This document shows, piece by piece, positions 13,706 through 22,679 of a stretch of 64,000 nt of DNA (within the stretch, counting starts at the first letter, position 1; each line of letters starts with the position of its first letter). The notes below the pieces were generated by a model, which worked only from the letters and a program-made list of their open reading frames with translations, had not been told where the DNA came from and ran no database searches. This DNA is from Sabethes cyaneus (lineage: Eukaryota; Arthropoda; Insecta; Diptera; Culicidae), in contig NC_071355.1 in NCBI RefSeq assembly GCF_943734655.1, positions 205,097,939 to 205,161,938 of the forward strand. Reading direction: 5' to 3'. The position numbers and the translations under genes were made by a program.

Positions 13706-13824
13706 TAGAACGCGAGTTTCGTACGGAGCTGCAGGTTATGGTCCCTCAGCTTACTACGTAATCCCTAGCAAGCCCTGTTGGCAGCCGCTATCCGCCATTT
13801 TACTTCACGGTTGTGAGCCGTCAC
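13690..13824 (-). pseudogene. RTE-like element, C-terminal piece (segment 3 of a split copy)
   Basis: On the minus strand the sequence next to the MITE reads AHNREVKWRIAAANRA, a block characteristic of the region after the reverse transcriptase in RTE-type elements. It continues with an RTKLAF-like remnant. Joined in frame across the MITE at 13,825-15,004, it follows the GRLVT of the next segment. Downstream it meets the copia fragment. Stops and frameshifts make it non-functional. Confidence 0.65.
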
Positions 13825-15004
13825 AGCCCAAGTAACAATTCTAAAGCCACTTGGTTCTACTTGAATTTTATAAAGGTTTTATTGCGGTATTAATCATTAC
13901 CTCTGGATTTATTGTGGTATTGCGCAATACCAAGAGGATACGAGTCCAAACACACTTATAGCTAGCTAGAAAACCATAACAAAACTGCTAATAAAGCAAA
14001 TTTATTGTGGTTGCTTATATTACCAAGTTAAAACTTGTTGGCTGCACCACGTCTCTTATAAACTTACCATAAGTGTGGCGTGGCAATACAAAATGGCACA
14101 CCAATCAAAATTGATCTTATCGCGGTTACTTGTGAAACCGCAATAAATCTGTTAGTTTTATAGAGCTATTAAAACGGTAACACCCTAACCAAACAGTTTT
14201 TTTGCAGCTATTATGAAGAATACCAAAGTTCAACACCAAAATCACTTTTTTATGCGAAGCCATATTGCCATATTCTAGCATTTTGTTTAGCTCGCAAACA
14301 AAAATTCATCAAAGCAAAGTATTTTGCAGAAAGAAGGTTATTATCAAACGGTTTTCCTGTCAGAGGAAGCAACTAAAATGATTTTGCTAGAAATTGAGAT
14401 TGACTAACTGAATATTTTCAATTTGTTAAAACAACCAGTTTTCGAAAATTGCATAATTTCAGTGGCGCGCTGATTTTATCCATCTATCATATCAAAATGC
14501 ACGATGAAATTAAATGCGCACATAGTGCAAACCAATGAAATTGCTTAAAATTTAATAAATATTCTATGGGATATTTTATTCTGGTCGCTATAAACCAAAT
14601 CATTCAGAATGATCTGTCAGCAAAACTAAAACTTTTCTGCTCACAGATATATTTTCAAGTTGACAAAGCTAGCGAACTTATCGGGCGTATGCTAGAAAAG
14701 CGAAAAGCGAAAAGCAAAAAGCGAAAAGCTTTTTTAAATTATGGCGATGGCTGTCAAGCAGCGAAAGCTTAATCGGTTTTATTGCTGCTTTTAGCAGAGC
14801 GTGATACGACTACTTGAGTTTATAACCTGATTCTTATAGCGGTTATGAAAACATTCTGAGGAGTGGGCCACTTGGTCAGAAAGCAGTTTTATAGCGGTCA
14901 TCAGAAAGTTCTGGTGGAGCTAATAGTTTTATTAGCGGTTTTATGAAATTGGTCATGAAAACCGCTATACGAACGTAATAAAACTTGGAATTGTTACTTG
15001 GGAG
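13825..15004. mobile_element. 1.18-kb non-autonomous DNA element (MITE-like), TSD GTCAC
   Basis: Ends are CCCAAGTAACAATTCTAAAG on the left and a reverse-complement match (GAATTGTTACTTGGG) on the right. GTCAC flanks both sides. Excising the element plus one GTCAC restores the RTE minus-strand frame. The interior is AT-rich with repeated TTTTATTGCGGT-type motifs and has no transposase. Relatives in this window: 15,012-15,119 (108 bp), 28,690-29,036 (internal part), 35,112-35,278 (one end) and 57,287-59,087 (inverted, full-length). Confidence 0.7.
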
Positions 15005-15011
15005 GTCACTA

Positions 15012-15119
15012 CCCTAGTAACAATGCTGGTTTTATTACACACTTATGACGGTTCTGGTGACCAAAATTGGTCCGAAAAACCGCAATAAGAGTGCAATAAA
15101 ACTCAAATTGTTACTTGGG
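15012..15119. mobile_element. 108-bp mini-MITE of the same family, TA-flanked
   Basis: CCCTAGTAACAATGCTGG on the left and CAAATTGTTACTTGGG on the right form terminal inverted repeats of about 30 bases. TA lies immediately outside both ends. Removal with one TA restores the RTE frame (FVFFGRLVT on the minus strand). It sits only 7 bases from the larger relative at 13,825-15,004, so the two inserted almost side by side. Confidence 0.65.
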
Positions 15120-15497
15120 TAACCTACCAAAGAAAACAAATTCGTCGATCATTTCAAAAGTATTATAATCTGTCACCACCACAGTTCCAACACCCGAAGG
15201 TCTACCACACTCTCTATCAGCCACCGTATACTTCGTTTTGGCAGAGTTTATTACAAGCTCTATCCTCGCAGCTTTCTCCTTAAGAAATCGAAGTCCTCCA
15301 CGAACTCTGGGAGCATGTGAGATTTCAAGATGATAATAGCGCTTCTTTGCACGCCTGCCCTTCAAATGCAATTTTGAATAGTAAATTCTATAATCCGTCA
15401 CCTTGCTTCAAACCATCTAACGTCACAAACGAGCTCGTTGTTTCTGACAGATGATTTTGATCCACAAAGAGTAGCACGCATCAGGCTAGTCAGTTTT
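15120..15497 (-). pseudogene. RTE-like reverse transcriptase, middle piece (segment 2)
   Basis: Minus-strand reading gives KLTSLMRATLCGSKSSVR, then SSFVTLDGLKQGDGL followed by a stop, then LLFKIAFEG. After a frameshift it continues AARIELVINSAKTKYTVADR and GRPSGVG. This motif order is that of RTE-clade LINE pol proteins common in mosquitoes. It connects in frame to the segment at 20,146-20,335 after removal of the inserted 4.65-kb block and one copy of the 12-bp direct repeat. In-frame stops make it dead. Confidence 0.8.
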
Positions 15498-15599
15498 CTA
15501 ATTTCGTCAGTTTTCATTCGTTCTCTCAAGTGATAGTAGCGCCAACTGTGCTTTGACCACTGACTCACAAGACCATCCAGTGTTGCTAGTTTTCACGAA

Positions 15600-16463
15600 A
15601 TGTCGATTGTTTGTGAAAAATGTGCAAAAGAAATCACCGGCGATACGGTGAAATGTGGTGCTTTTTGTTCGTCGACTGTTTGCATGCGCTGTAGTGGCAT
15701 TACTGAAGGCGCGCTCACCTCGATCAAGACAAATCCACATTTAGTATGGATGTGCACTGCTTGCAAAAACTTAATGTCAAAAGCGCGCTTTGCAAACACT
15801 TTGGTATCCGTCAATAAAGCAAGTGAGTCTATAGTCGAATCGATGAAAACTGAAATCCGCGACGGTATACTCGCTGACATAAGGAATGAGATTCGTTTGA
15901 ATTTCAAAACGTTGATAAATTCGGTCCCTCGCACACCGACGTCTGTCTACCATACCCCGCTTCCATCTTCGTCTAGAGCTAAGCGGCTGCGTGAAAACGA
16001 CGACGATGACGATGTTTCTTTTCGTCGTCCACCAAAAGCTGCATGTGGCATCGGTACCAGTGCTGAGGATACAAACCTGGTTGTTCCTGAAGCTGCTGAA
16101 CAGGACTCGAATAAATTCTGGCTGTACTTATCAGGTATATTACCGGAAATTCCTGAAACTAAGGTTTCCGAATTAGCGGTGTCCAGGTTGAAAACTACCA
16201 ATCTACGGGTAGTCAAACTCGTCCCACGTGGCAGAGACACAGGATCACTCACATTTGTGTCATATAAAATCGGAATGCCTTCTGAACTCAAACCTGTCGC
16301 ACTTGCAAGTGACACTTGGCCCCGTGGAATTCGCTTTCGTGAATTCGAAGCTACAGGTAATAAGAAGCAGGTTTTTTGGAAACCAATGACGTCGGTCGTC
16401 GAACCAACCACTGTAAACGCAACGCCGAAAGCGCCATCCAACTTTCAGAGGCCGCCCCAGTAG
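15600..16463 (+). CDS. CR1-type ORF1 protein with N-terminal PHD-like zinc finger
   Basis: A 287-residue frame starting at ATG 15,600. Residues 5-55 form a Cys-rich finger (C5, C8, C19, C23, C28, C31, C52, C55, with W50 two residues before C52), the W-x-C-x2-C pattern of PHD-like fingers found in ORF1 of CR1-clade elements. A middle helical stretch (about 60-105) is followed by an acidic run (DDDDD, about 136) and a C-terminal half (about 160-260) without a recognised fold. By family analogy it binds the element RNA and helps form the ribonucleoprotein. It overlaps ORF2 by 88 bases in another frame. No CCHC knuckles are present, unlike Jockey-clade ORF1. Intact and probably functional, but this is inferred. 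Confidence 0.8.
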   Translation: MSIVCEKCAKEITGDTVKCGAFCSSTVCMRCSGITEGALTSIKTNPHLVWMCTACKNLMSKARFANTLVSVNKASESIVESMKTEIRDGILADIRNEIRLNFKTLINSVPRTPTSVYHTPLPSSSRAKRLRENDDDDDVSFRRPPKAACGIGTSAEDTNLVVPEAAEQDSNKFWLYLSGILPEIPETKVSELAVSRLKTTNLRVVKLVPRGRDTGSLTFVSYKIGMPSELKPVALASDTWPRGIRFREFEATGNKKQVFWKPMTSVVEPTTVNATPKAPSNFQRPPQ

Positions 16464-19456
16464 TACTGACTACCTCTGACCCAATAAACACTTCTGTACC
16501 TGCTTGCTGCGCCACCTCTCGCCTCTTCGCACCTGGTCCCTTGCCTCGACCTGCCACACCGCAATCGCCTGATGATTTGTCAACGTCAAGCTGTGTGATC
16601 GCACCGTTGACTGTTTACTATCAAAACGTCGGCGGGATGCGTACGAAAACAAATGACTTTTTCCTAACGACTGCTTCATGTGACTATGACGTTATCGTGT
16701 TTACCGAAACGTGGCTTCAGAGTGATGTGAAAAATGCTGAATTGTCATCCTACTACAATATCTTCCGTTGTGACCGAAGCTCCGCAACCAGCCATTTACA
16801 ACGAGGAGGCGGAACGCTCATCGCAGTAAAGAATACGTTCTCCAGTACCTCCGTACGTCTAGATGACTGCGACTCGCTTGAACAAGTCGTAATCAAACTT
16901 TCCCTCCCGACCAAATCCGTCTACGTGTGTGGAATCTACCTGCGACCCAACAGTGAACCTGATAGATACATCGCACATTCCAACTGTGTGCAGCAAATCG
17001 TTAGTAAAGCAACCTCCAACGATTCCGTGTTAGTAGTCGGTGACTATAATCTACCTCGCTTGACATGGTCTTACGATCTCGATGTAGATTCTTTTATAGC
17101 GTTAAATGCCTCCTCTGAACACGAGCTTGTTTTCACTGAGTATATGATTGCTAGTGGATTACAGCAAATATGCAACGTACGTAACACGAACGATAGGATT
17201 CTAGACTTGGCTTTTGTAAGTAACAGCAGTGAAGTCGAATTGATCGAAGCGCCGTTCTCGATTTTACCTTCCGACCGTCACCATAAGCCGTTCGTTCTTC
17301 GCTTAACTGTACAATGTCCATCGCAGAATCTACATAGAATATCGACAGATCGAGATCTTGACTTCAACCGCTGTAACTATGAAGCAGTTATCGCTGAGCT
17401 AGGCTTATTGGACTGGGATGAACTTCTTTACGGTGCAGATACCAATAGAGCAGTTAACATTTTCTATGAAGCGGTGTTCAGAATTGTTAGCAGATACACG
17501 CCTTTTCGCAGGACCTGCAGTCAACGTTCGCACAATCATCCGTGGTGGAACGCCGCACTTCGAAACCGTCGTAATGTTCTTCGCAAGGCACGCCGCCGTT
17601 TTCTACGCAATCGCACCGTGGAAAATGGGATTACCCTCCGAAGGCTCGAGGCAGATTACAACGAATGCCTATCATCTTCTTTCCGTGAGTATATCTTTCG
17701 TATTGAAGATGAGGTTAAGTCGGATCCTACTTCTTTCTGGCGCTTTTTCAAGAGCAGAAAAAATGTTCAGTCGATACCGCTGGAAATGTCTTTCGATGGT
17801 AATACGAGCAAGGACGCCGAAAGTACCGTCGAACTTTTCGCCGCTTTTTTTAAATCAGTCTACAGCGTTCACTCTCCGCCTGTTTCCCCGGAGTTGTTGA
17901 ATTCTCTGTCATCGCACGATATTCACATGCCACGTCCGACATTTACCGCAGTTCAGGTCACCAACTCGCTGAAGTCACTTGACCCGTCCAAAGGTCCTGG
18001 ATCGGACAGATTACCTCCCGTATTTATTCGTCGATGCGCTGATGTGCTTGGACCACCAGTCTGCCGCATTTTCAACCTGTCGCTATCGGAGAATGTCTTT
18101 CCGGAAGCATGGAAGCTATCTACCGTTACGCCTATTTTAAAAGCCGGAAATACCCACGACGTTAAAAATTACCGACCGATTTCGATACTCTGTTGTCTGG
18201 CAAAAACACTCGAACTTCTGATCCACGAAAAATTGTATTCTGCTGCTAAACCCATAATAAGTGAATACCAACACGGCTTTGTGAAAAATCGCTCTACCAC
18301 TACGAATCTTATGGCGTATACCAGCACTCTCAACTCTAGCTTAGAGAAGCGCTGTCAAGTGGACAGCATTTACGTGGATTTTGCTAAAGCATTCGATAAG
18401 GTGCCCCACGAATTAACACTGAAAAAGTTGGAAAAGCTTGGTTTTCCTCACTGGCTCATCTCATGGTTGCAATCATACCTATCGGACAGATCTGCTATCG
18501 TGAAACTAGGATCGGTCGAGTCAGGCAGTTTTTCAACTCCATCTGGTGTGCCGCAAGGTAGTCATCTTGGCCCCTTAATTTTCATTTTATTCGTAAACGA
18601 TTTGAGCTACCGACTTAACTCTCAGCATCTCATGTACGCTGACGACTTGAAAATATACCGGACCATCAGCTCGCTGATCGACTGCGCTGCTTTGCAGCAA
18701 GATTTTGACAATGTAGCCAGTTGGTGCGTCTTAAATGGTATGGAAATGAACGGGACGAAGTGCAAAATAATAAGCTTTACGAAAGCGCGAACGCATCTGA
18801 ACTATAACTACGAAGTAAACGGTCTCAGCCTGGATCGTGTTACGTCGTTAAACGACTTGGGAGTAACAATGAACAGCAAGCTTTGTTTTAACGAGCACAT
18901 CACTGCGACAACCTCCAAAGCATTCGCCGTGCTCGGGTTTATCCGTCGCAACGCCCGTGAATTCCACGACGTGTACGCCCTGAAGACACTGTACTGCTCA
19001 CTTGTGAGGAGCATTCTCGAATACGTTGTACAAGTCTGGACACCTTATCATGCTAGCCAGATCGCTCGTATTGAAAGGGTTCAACGCTGTTTCGTTCGTT
19101 TTGCGCTTCGACGACTGCCCTGGAATGAACCACAGAGATTGCCGCCTTACGAACAGCGATGCCTACTGATAAGGCTGGAGCCTTTGCACCAGCGACGCGT
19201 ATACCTGCAAAGAATGTTTGCCTTTGATATATTGACCAACCGGATTGACTGCCCAGACCTTCTTCGACTGGCAAACTTTTTCGTTCCAGCGCGTCGCTCT
19301 CGCCAACGTTTGTTATTCCTTACTGTTAGACATAGAACAGTGTTTGGTCTAAACCATCCGCTGGAGAAGTGTTTTAGTCTGCTGAATAATTTAGATGTGT
19401 TTGATTTTCATGTTAGTAGACATCGTTTTAAAAGTAGTGTAAGACAATTAATTTAG
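16376..19456 (+). CDS. CR1-type ORF2: AP endonuclease-reverse transcriptase
   Basis: Up to 1,026 codons open from a TTG at 16,376 to TAG at 19,454-19,456. The endonuclease starts near residue 80 (YQNVGG) with a catalytic ETWL glutamate, a VVGDYNLP block and an SDRHH ending. The reverse transcriptase spans about residues 540-830: GSDRLPP, NYRPISIL, VDFAKAFDKV (about 666), SGVPQGSHLGP and YADD (about 754). A C-terminal domain follows with no RNase H. The protein would nick target DNA and prime reverse transcription from the element RNA. All catalytic motifs are intact. The first in-frame ATG is residue 88, inside the first endonuclease strand, so translation must start upstream by a non-ATG codon or by coupling or frameshifting from ORF1, whose stop at 16,461 lies within the overlap. 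Confidence 0.88.
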   Translation: METNDVGRRTNHCKRNAESAIQLSEAAPVVLTTSDPINTSVPACCATSRLFAPGPLPRPATPQSPDDLSTSSCVIAPLTVYYQNVGGMRTKTNDFFLTTASCDYDVIVFTETWLQSDVKNAELSSYYNIFRCDRSSATSHLQRGGGTLIAVKNTFSSTSVRLDDCDSLEQVVIKLSLPTKSVYVCGIYLRPNSEPDRYIAHSNCVQQIVSKATSNDSVLVVGDYNLPRLTWSYDLDVDSFIALNASSEHELVFTEYMIASGLQQICNVRNTNDRILDLAFVSNSSEVELIEAPFSILPSDRHHKPFVLRLTVQCPSQNLHRISTDRDLDFNRCNYEAVIAELGLLDWDELLYGADTNRAVNIFYEAVFRIVSRYTPFRRTCSQRSHNHPWWNAALRNRRNVLRKARRRFLRNRTVENGITLRRLEADYNECLSSSFREYIFRIEDEVKSDPTSFWRFFKSRKNVQSIPLEMSFDGNTSKDAESTVELFAAFFKSVYSVHSPPVSPELLNSLSSHDIHMPRPTFTAVQVTNSLKSLDPSKGPGSDRLPPVFIRRCADVLGPPVCRIFNLSLSENVFPEAWKLSTVTPILKAGNTHDVKNYRPISILCCLAKTLELLIHEKLYSAAKPIISEYQHGFVKNRSTTTNLMAYTSTLNSSLEKRCQVDSIYVDFAKAFDKVPHELTLKKLEKLGFPHWLISWLQSYLSDRSAIVKLGSVESGSFSTPSGVPQGSHLGPLIFILFVNDLSYRLNSQHLMYADDLKIYRTISSLIDCAALQQDFDNVASWCVLNGMEMNGTKCKIISFTKARTHLNYNYEVNGLSLDRVTSLNDLGVTMNSKLCFNEHITATTSKAFAVLGFIRRNAREFHDVYALKTLYCSLVRSILEYVVQVWTPYHASQIARIERVQRCFVRFALRRLPWNEPQRLPPYEQRCLLIRLEPLHQRRVYLQRMFAFDILTNRIDCPDLLRLANFFVPARRSRQRLLFLTVRHRTVFGLNHPLEKCFSLLNNLDVFDFHVSRHRFKSSVRQLI

Positions 19457-19544
19457 ATATATGTTTCAGTCTGTACAGTATTCACTGAAGATGCAGTAAA
19501 TAAATAAATAAATAATCTAATCTCTAATCTCACACCAACGCAGC

Positions 19545-19740
19545 TAATTCTTGACATCATGCTGAAAAATGACGATTACTTGAATCAATCATTTTTTTGT
19601 CAACGGCCAAGCCAATTGTGCAACATGCACCGCAGAGAGAATTCCAAGGAACCCAGTGGAACCAGAGATAATGTCCAATTCCATTAAACTCATTGAAATC
19701 AAGGGGAAGGAAGAAAGCGTGGACCTCCCGTACCAATGCT
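19545..19740 (+). repeat. Repeat shared with the right edge of the window
   Basis: Blocks AATTCTTG, AAAATGACGATTNC, GAATCNATCA and GGAACCAGA occur in the same order at 63,812-64,000. This could be a gag-region fragment of a copia-type element. The evidence for that is weak; the duplication itself is clear. Confidence 0.5.
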
Positions 19741-20029
19741 TCTCATGAAGATAATGATTTATTTAGAGTCGTTGGGAGTGTCGTTGCTAATAAGGGTTAA
19801 GTGATACTCCGGACCCTCAGGGATGAACTAATGGTATTTAGACCAGAAGCCAGGCTGCAATTGGCCAAGGATACAGCGCTTTATTTTGTTCTCTGAAAAT
19901 AGATTAGTCTACCAAAAATATTAATTCAAATAATATAACGCTTGGAAATAAAGTCGTGTGTGTGGTTCAATGGTTGCCTAAAACTACAGTTGTTAGGTTA
20001 GGAACTAAAGACCACACAACCTCGCACCT

Positions 20030-20145
20030 CCTAGCTTGGCTACTTAATTATACAAATTGAAGTATTTCCAGGTATGGTCAAGTGGAGGCGCTAGGTAGGG
20101 GCTTGGGATGGCTAAAACTATGTTGGGCGCTTTTCTCTTTTCAGT
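20030..20145 (+). repeat. 'GCACCTCCTAGCT' repeat family, copy 2
   Basis: Shows TCGCACCTCCTAGCTTGGCT, GTGGAGGCGCTAGG and GTTGGGCGCTTTTCTC, matching the copies at 11.9 and 54.8 kb. It forms the right end of the 4.65-kb insertion and directly abuts the 12-bp repeat CTAGTCAGTTTT at 20,146. Confidence 0.55.
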
Positions 20146-20335
20146 CTAGTCAGTTTTGTTGGAAAACCATGTTCAAGCATAACCCTGCAGCTCATTTCGT
20201 TTAACCGAATCGTACGCCGCCTTGAAGTCTACAAACAAATGGTTAGTCTGCAAATGTTGAAATCTCGGAATATATCGAGGTTTTGTCGCTAGGTGAACAT
20301 TTCGTCAGTCGTGGAGAGTACCTTTCGTAAACTAT
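20146..20335 (-). pseudogene. RTE-like reverse transcriptase, 5' piece (segment 1)
   Basis: On the minus strand, from about 20,335 downward, an STTDEMFT block is followed by an in-frame stop, then LFVDFKAAYDSVKRNELQG and, in a shifted frame, MLEHGFPTKLT. These are the fingers and first catalytic region of an RTE reverse transcriptase. The copy is 5'-truncated here: the copia gene resumes immediately to the right. It continues leftward in segment 2 at 15,497. Confidence 0.8.
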
Positions 20336-20336
20336 A

Positions 20337-21200
20337 CGACGGATGGCTGAATTCAAGACGGTCAAACAATCGGCATGGCCCCGGAATCAAGCCTGTCTAC
20401 TCAGAGGACATGAGGACTCAGACTGGTTCAAATTCTTAAGCCTGGGAGAGTTGCGACTGTTTCTCGGGATCTGGATCGAAAAGCAAGACAGACACTAAGT
20501 TTTGAATTAGGCCGGATACATCGACAAGATCGTGCAGTGGTTCCGACACGATAATACCAAGCGAAAGGAGGAGGAAGAACCAACGAGCCGTTCCGAAGCT
20601 CGGCGGGTAGTTTGCTGTACAACCGGCCAGATATCACATCACTGCTGGGAAAGAAGGTATTCAAACCAACAAACCCAAACGAGTGTTAATGTACCTCAAG
20701 GCAACCAGAGACTTTTGGCTGCATTTGGAATCCGAAGACGAAGCTATGGAGTGCTTTTTCGACGACAATTGGGCTGGAGACGAAGGAGACCGTAAATCCG
20801 ACTCCGGTTATCTGATCAAGTTCGACGGCGAGCTGGCACCCACAAGCAAACCTTCGTTGCTCTTTGATCGATAGACATGGAGCTCGTGGCACTGGTTTAA
20901 GGATACCAGGATCTGATAAGGATGCACAAACTTCTGAAGGACATGACTGAGGAACTCATTTACCCAACCGTCGTTTTTGAGGACAACCAATCGTGCATCA
21001 AGATGGTGGAATCCAAGAGTGTGGAAAGGGGGTCCAAACACATCGATACGAAACACGCGTTCACGAGAGATCTTCGCCAACAACGGATCATTGACCGGCA
21101 ATATCTACCGACTACCGAGATGGAAGCCGACCTGCTGACCAAGCCATTAAAGCGGGTGAAGCAAGAGATCGTTAAGCGACCGGGGTCCCAGGAGCTCTGA
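20337..21200 (+). pseudogene. Ty1/copia pol, RT C-terminus and RNase H
   Basis: After the RTE insertion the copia frame resumes with a VKQSAW block, then FLSLGELRLFLGIWIEKQD, and AGYIDKIVQWF in the next frame. Then VLMYLKATRDFWLHLES and DDNWAGDEGDRKSDSGYLI form the RNase H core. A YPTVVFEDNQSCIKMVES block, then KHIDTKHAFTRDL and ADLLTKPL, give the copia C-terminal signature. Several frameshifts break it, so it is a dead copy. Sequence from about 21,205 (TTGTTGAGTGCC) may begin a 3' LTR, but no matching 5' LTR was found. Confidence 0.82.
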
Positions 21201-21214
21201 ATTATTTCAAGAGT

Positions 21215-22670
21215 CATTGTTGAGTGCCGTGCTTAGAAATATCATATTCATTTTATGCAATACGCCTGAATTGATGCAATTTACTGCTCATTCTTAACAT
21301 GCTGCTCATACTGATGAAACGAACTCAGCATTGGCAACTTTCATGTTGTTCTCTACATTCATTAATTCTCAATAATAGTGGATGAAATCCTACCCCGTAA
21401 CAAAGTGACAGTTATTAACAGTTTCCCATAACACCCGCCAGTGTCAAAAATGTCGCGATGATCGTTTTTACGTGCCGGTCAAAATTGACGCACCTTCGAT
21501 TTCCAAAGGAAATGTTAATTTTTGTTACGTTAAATGTGAACGCAAAAAGCTGTCTGGACAACGATTTGAATAGTGGTATGTTTTCGGTAAAACTGTTTGA
21601 ATTCTTGGTGGGTTGTTTGATTGATTTGTTTACAAAATAAAAAGCGGTATTTATTACAAGATTGTCACGAGTTGTCTGCTCTAAAGTATTTAAATATTGC
21701 GTGTTTCATTGAAAGTTATCCGCTGCGCAATTCAAAATGAAATGCTCTTTCATGATTGTTGGATCGATTTTGTCGTTAACAGAACAAGTTAAGCAAAATT
21801 CAAGAGTAAATCCAAGCAATAGAGATCGTTGCAGTTGTACAAAAAACGCTCTGTTACATGACAGAACCAAATAGAGCATGTTATTATGACAGAAGAACCA
21901 CTTATGCTGCTATTGTCATTACCACGGAAACGTTTTGATACTTGACATAATGTTGTCAGTTCGTAAAATACTCTATTGAAATAATAAACCAATTCAGATC
22001 TTATATGCACAAGGGATTTTTTGCCAAAACAAATGATAATAAACTCTTTCTTCGATATTTACGCCGCTTTCAAACATCTGTCGTGAACCATGAACCAGCA
22101 GTTTTAGGTACGTTTGATTAGTATGGGAGCTGTCACATTGTTACCGGGTTGATGAAATCAAATGTTAATCATTCATTCATTTTGAACTGTCTACAACGGC
22201 AAACGAAATTACAATAAACATAATCATTGCTCCACAGTTTTATTTAGCTTCTATCAGACAGGTTTTGGTAAAATATCAGTCAAGAGCAAGAAAATTGACT
22301 GACAGTTAGTCGAGCAATCATTCAGCACTGTAATTCATGAATGACTTGTTTTAAAAGGTAGGAAACTGAGAGAGACAGACACTATCAGCAGTTCAGTAGT
22401 CAGGTCCATGGGCTTGCAGATAAAAGAATACTACCAGGGGTGAAACTGTGTGCGCTGTCACTTTTATATGGCTTTTACATATCTTTGCGTTATTTTTCAA
22501 TTATTCCTTATTTTGATGTCATGTATCATTTTGGTTTTTTATAATTTTTATGTATCGCTTGCGTGTTATTTTAGCTAATCTTGTGATGAATTGAAGTTCC
22601 AATTAAGTAAAGGAATCTTTCACAAATCGTTAAAGAACGACATTAAACTTTAAACAGAAAATGGGGAACT
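21215..22670. other. Unassigned AT-rich sequence, possible copia LTR at left
   Basis: The first few hundred bases could be the 3' LTR of the copia copy, but its end cannot be fixed without a second LTR. The remainder holds no recognised feature. Confidence 0.3.
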
Positions 22671-22679
22671 TGCCCTAGT

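Larger units (their letters stand above)
15498..19520 (+). mobile_element. Near full-length CR1-clade non-LTR retrotransposon
   Basis: A ~4-kb LINE with a short 5' leader (about 100 bases), ORF1 (15,600-16,463), ORF2 (16,376-19,456) and a short 3' UTR ending in (TAAA)n-type repeats at about 19,496-19,515 rather than poly(A). A PHD-like ORF1, an AP endonuclease plus RT without RNase H, and a microsatellite tail together point to the CR1 clade (mosquito T1/Q-like). Both frames are open along their full length, so the copy may be young. The 5' boundary is placed directly after the 12-bp repeat CTAGTCAGTTTT. The 3' flank does not carry that repeat until 20,146. Confidence 0.8.

Noticed and set aside
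16351..16557. Minus-strand ORFs overlapping the CR1 coding region
   Set aside because: Shadow frames of the two real ORFs.
19496..19520. Polyadenylation signal cluster (AATAAA-like)
   Set aside because: The TAAA repeats are better explained as the microsatellite tail of the CR1 element.
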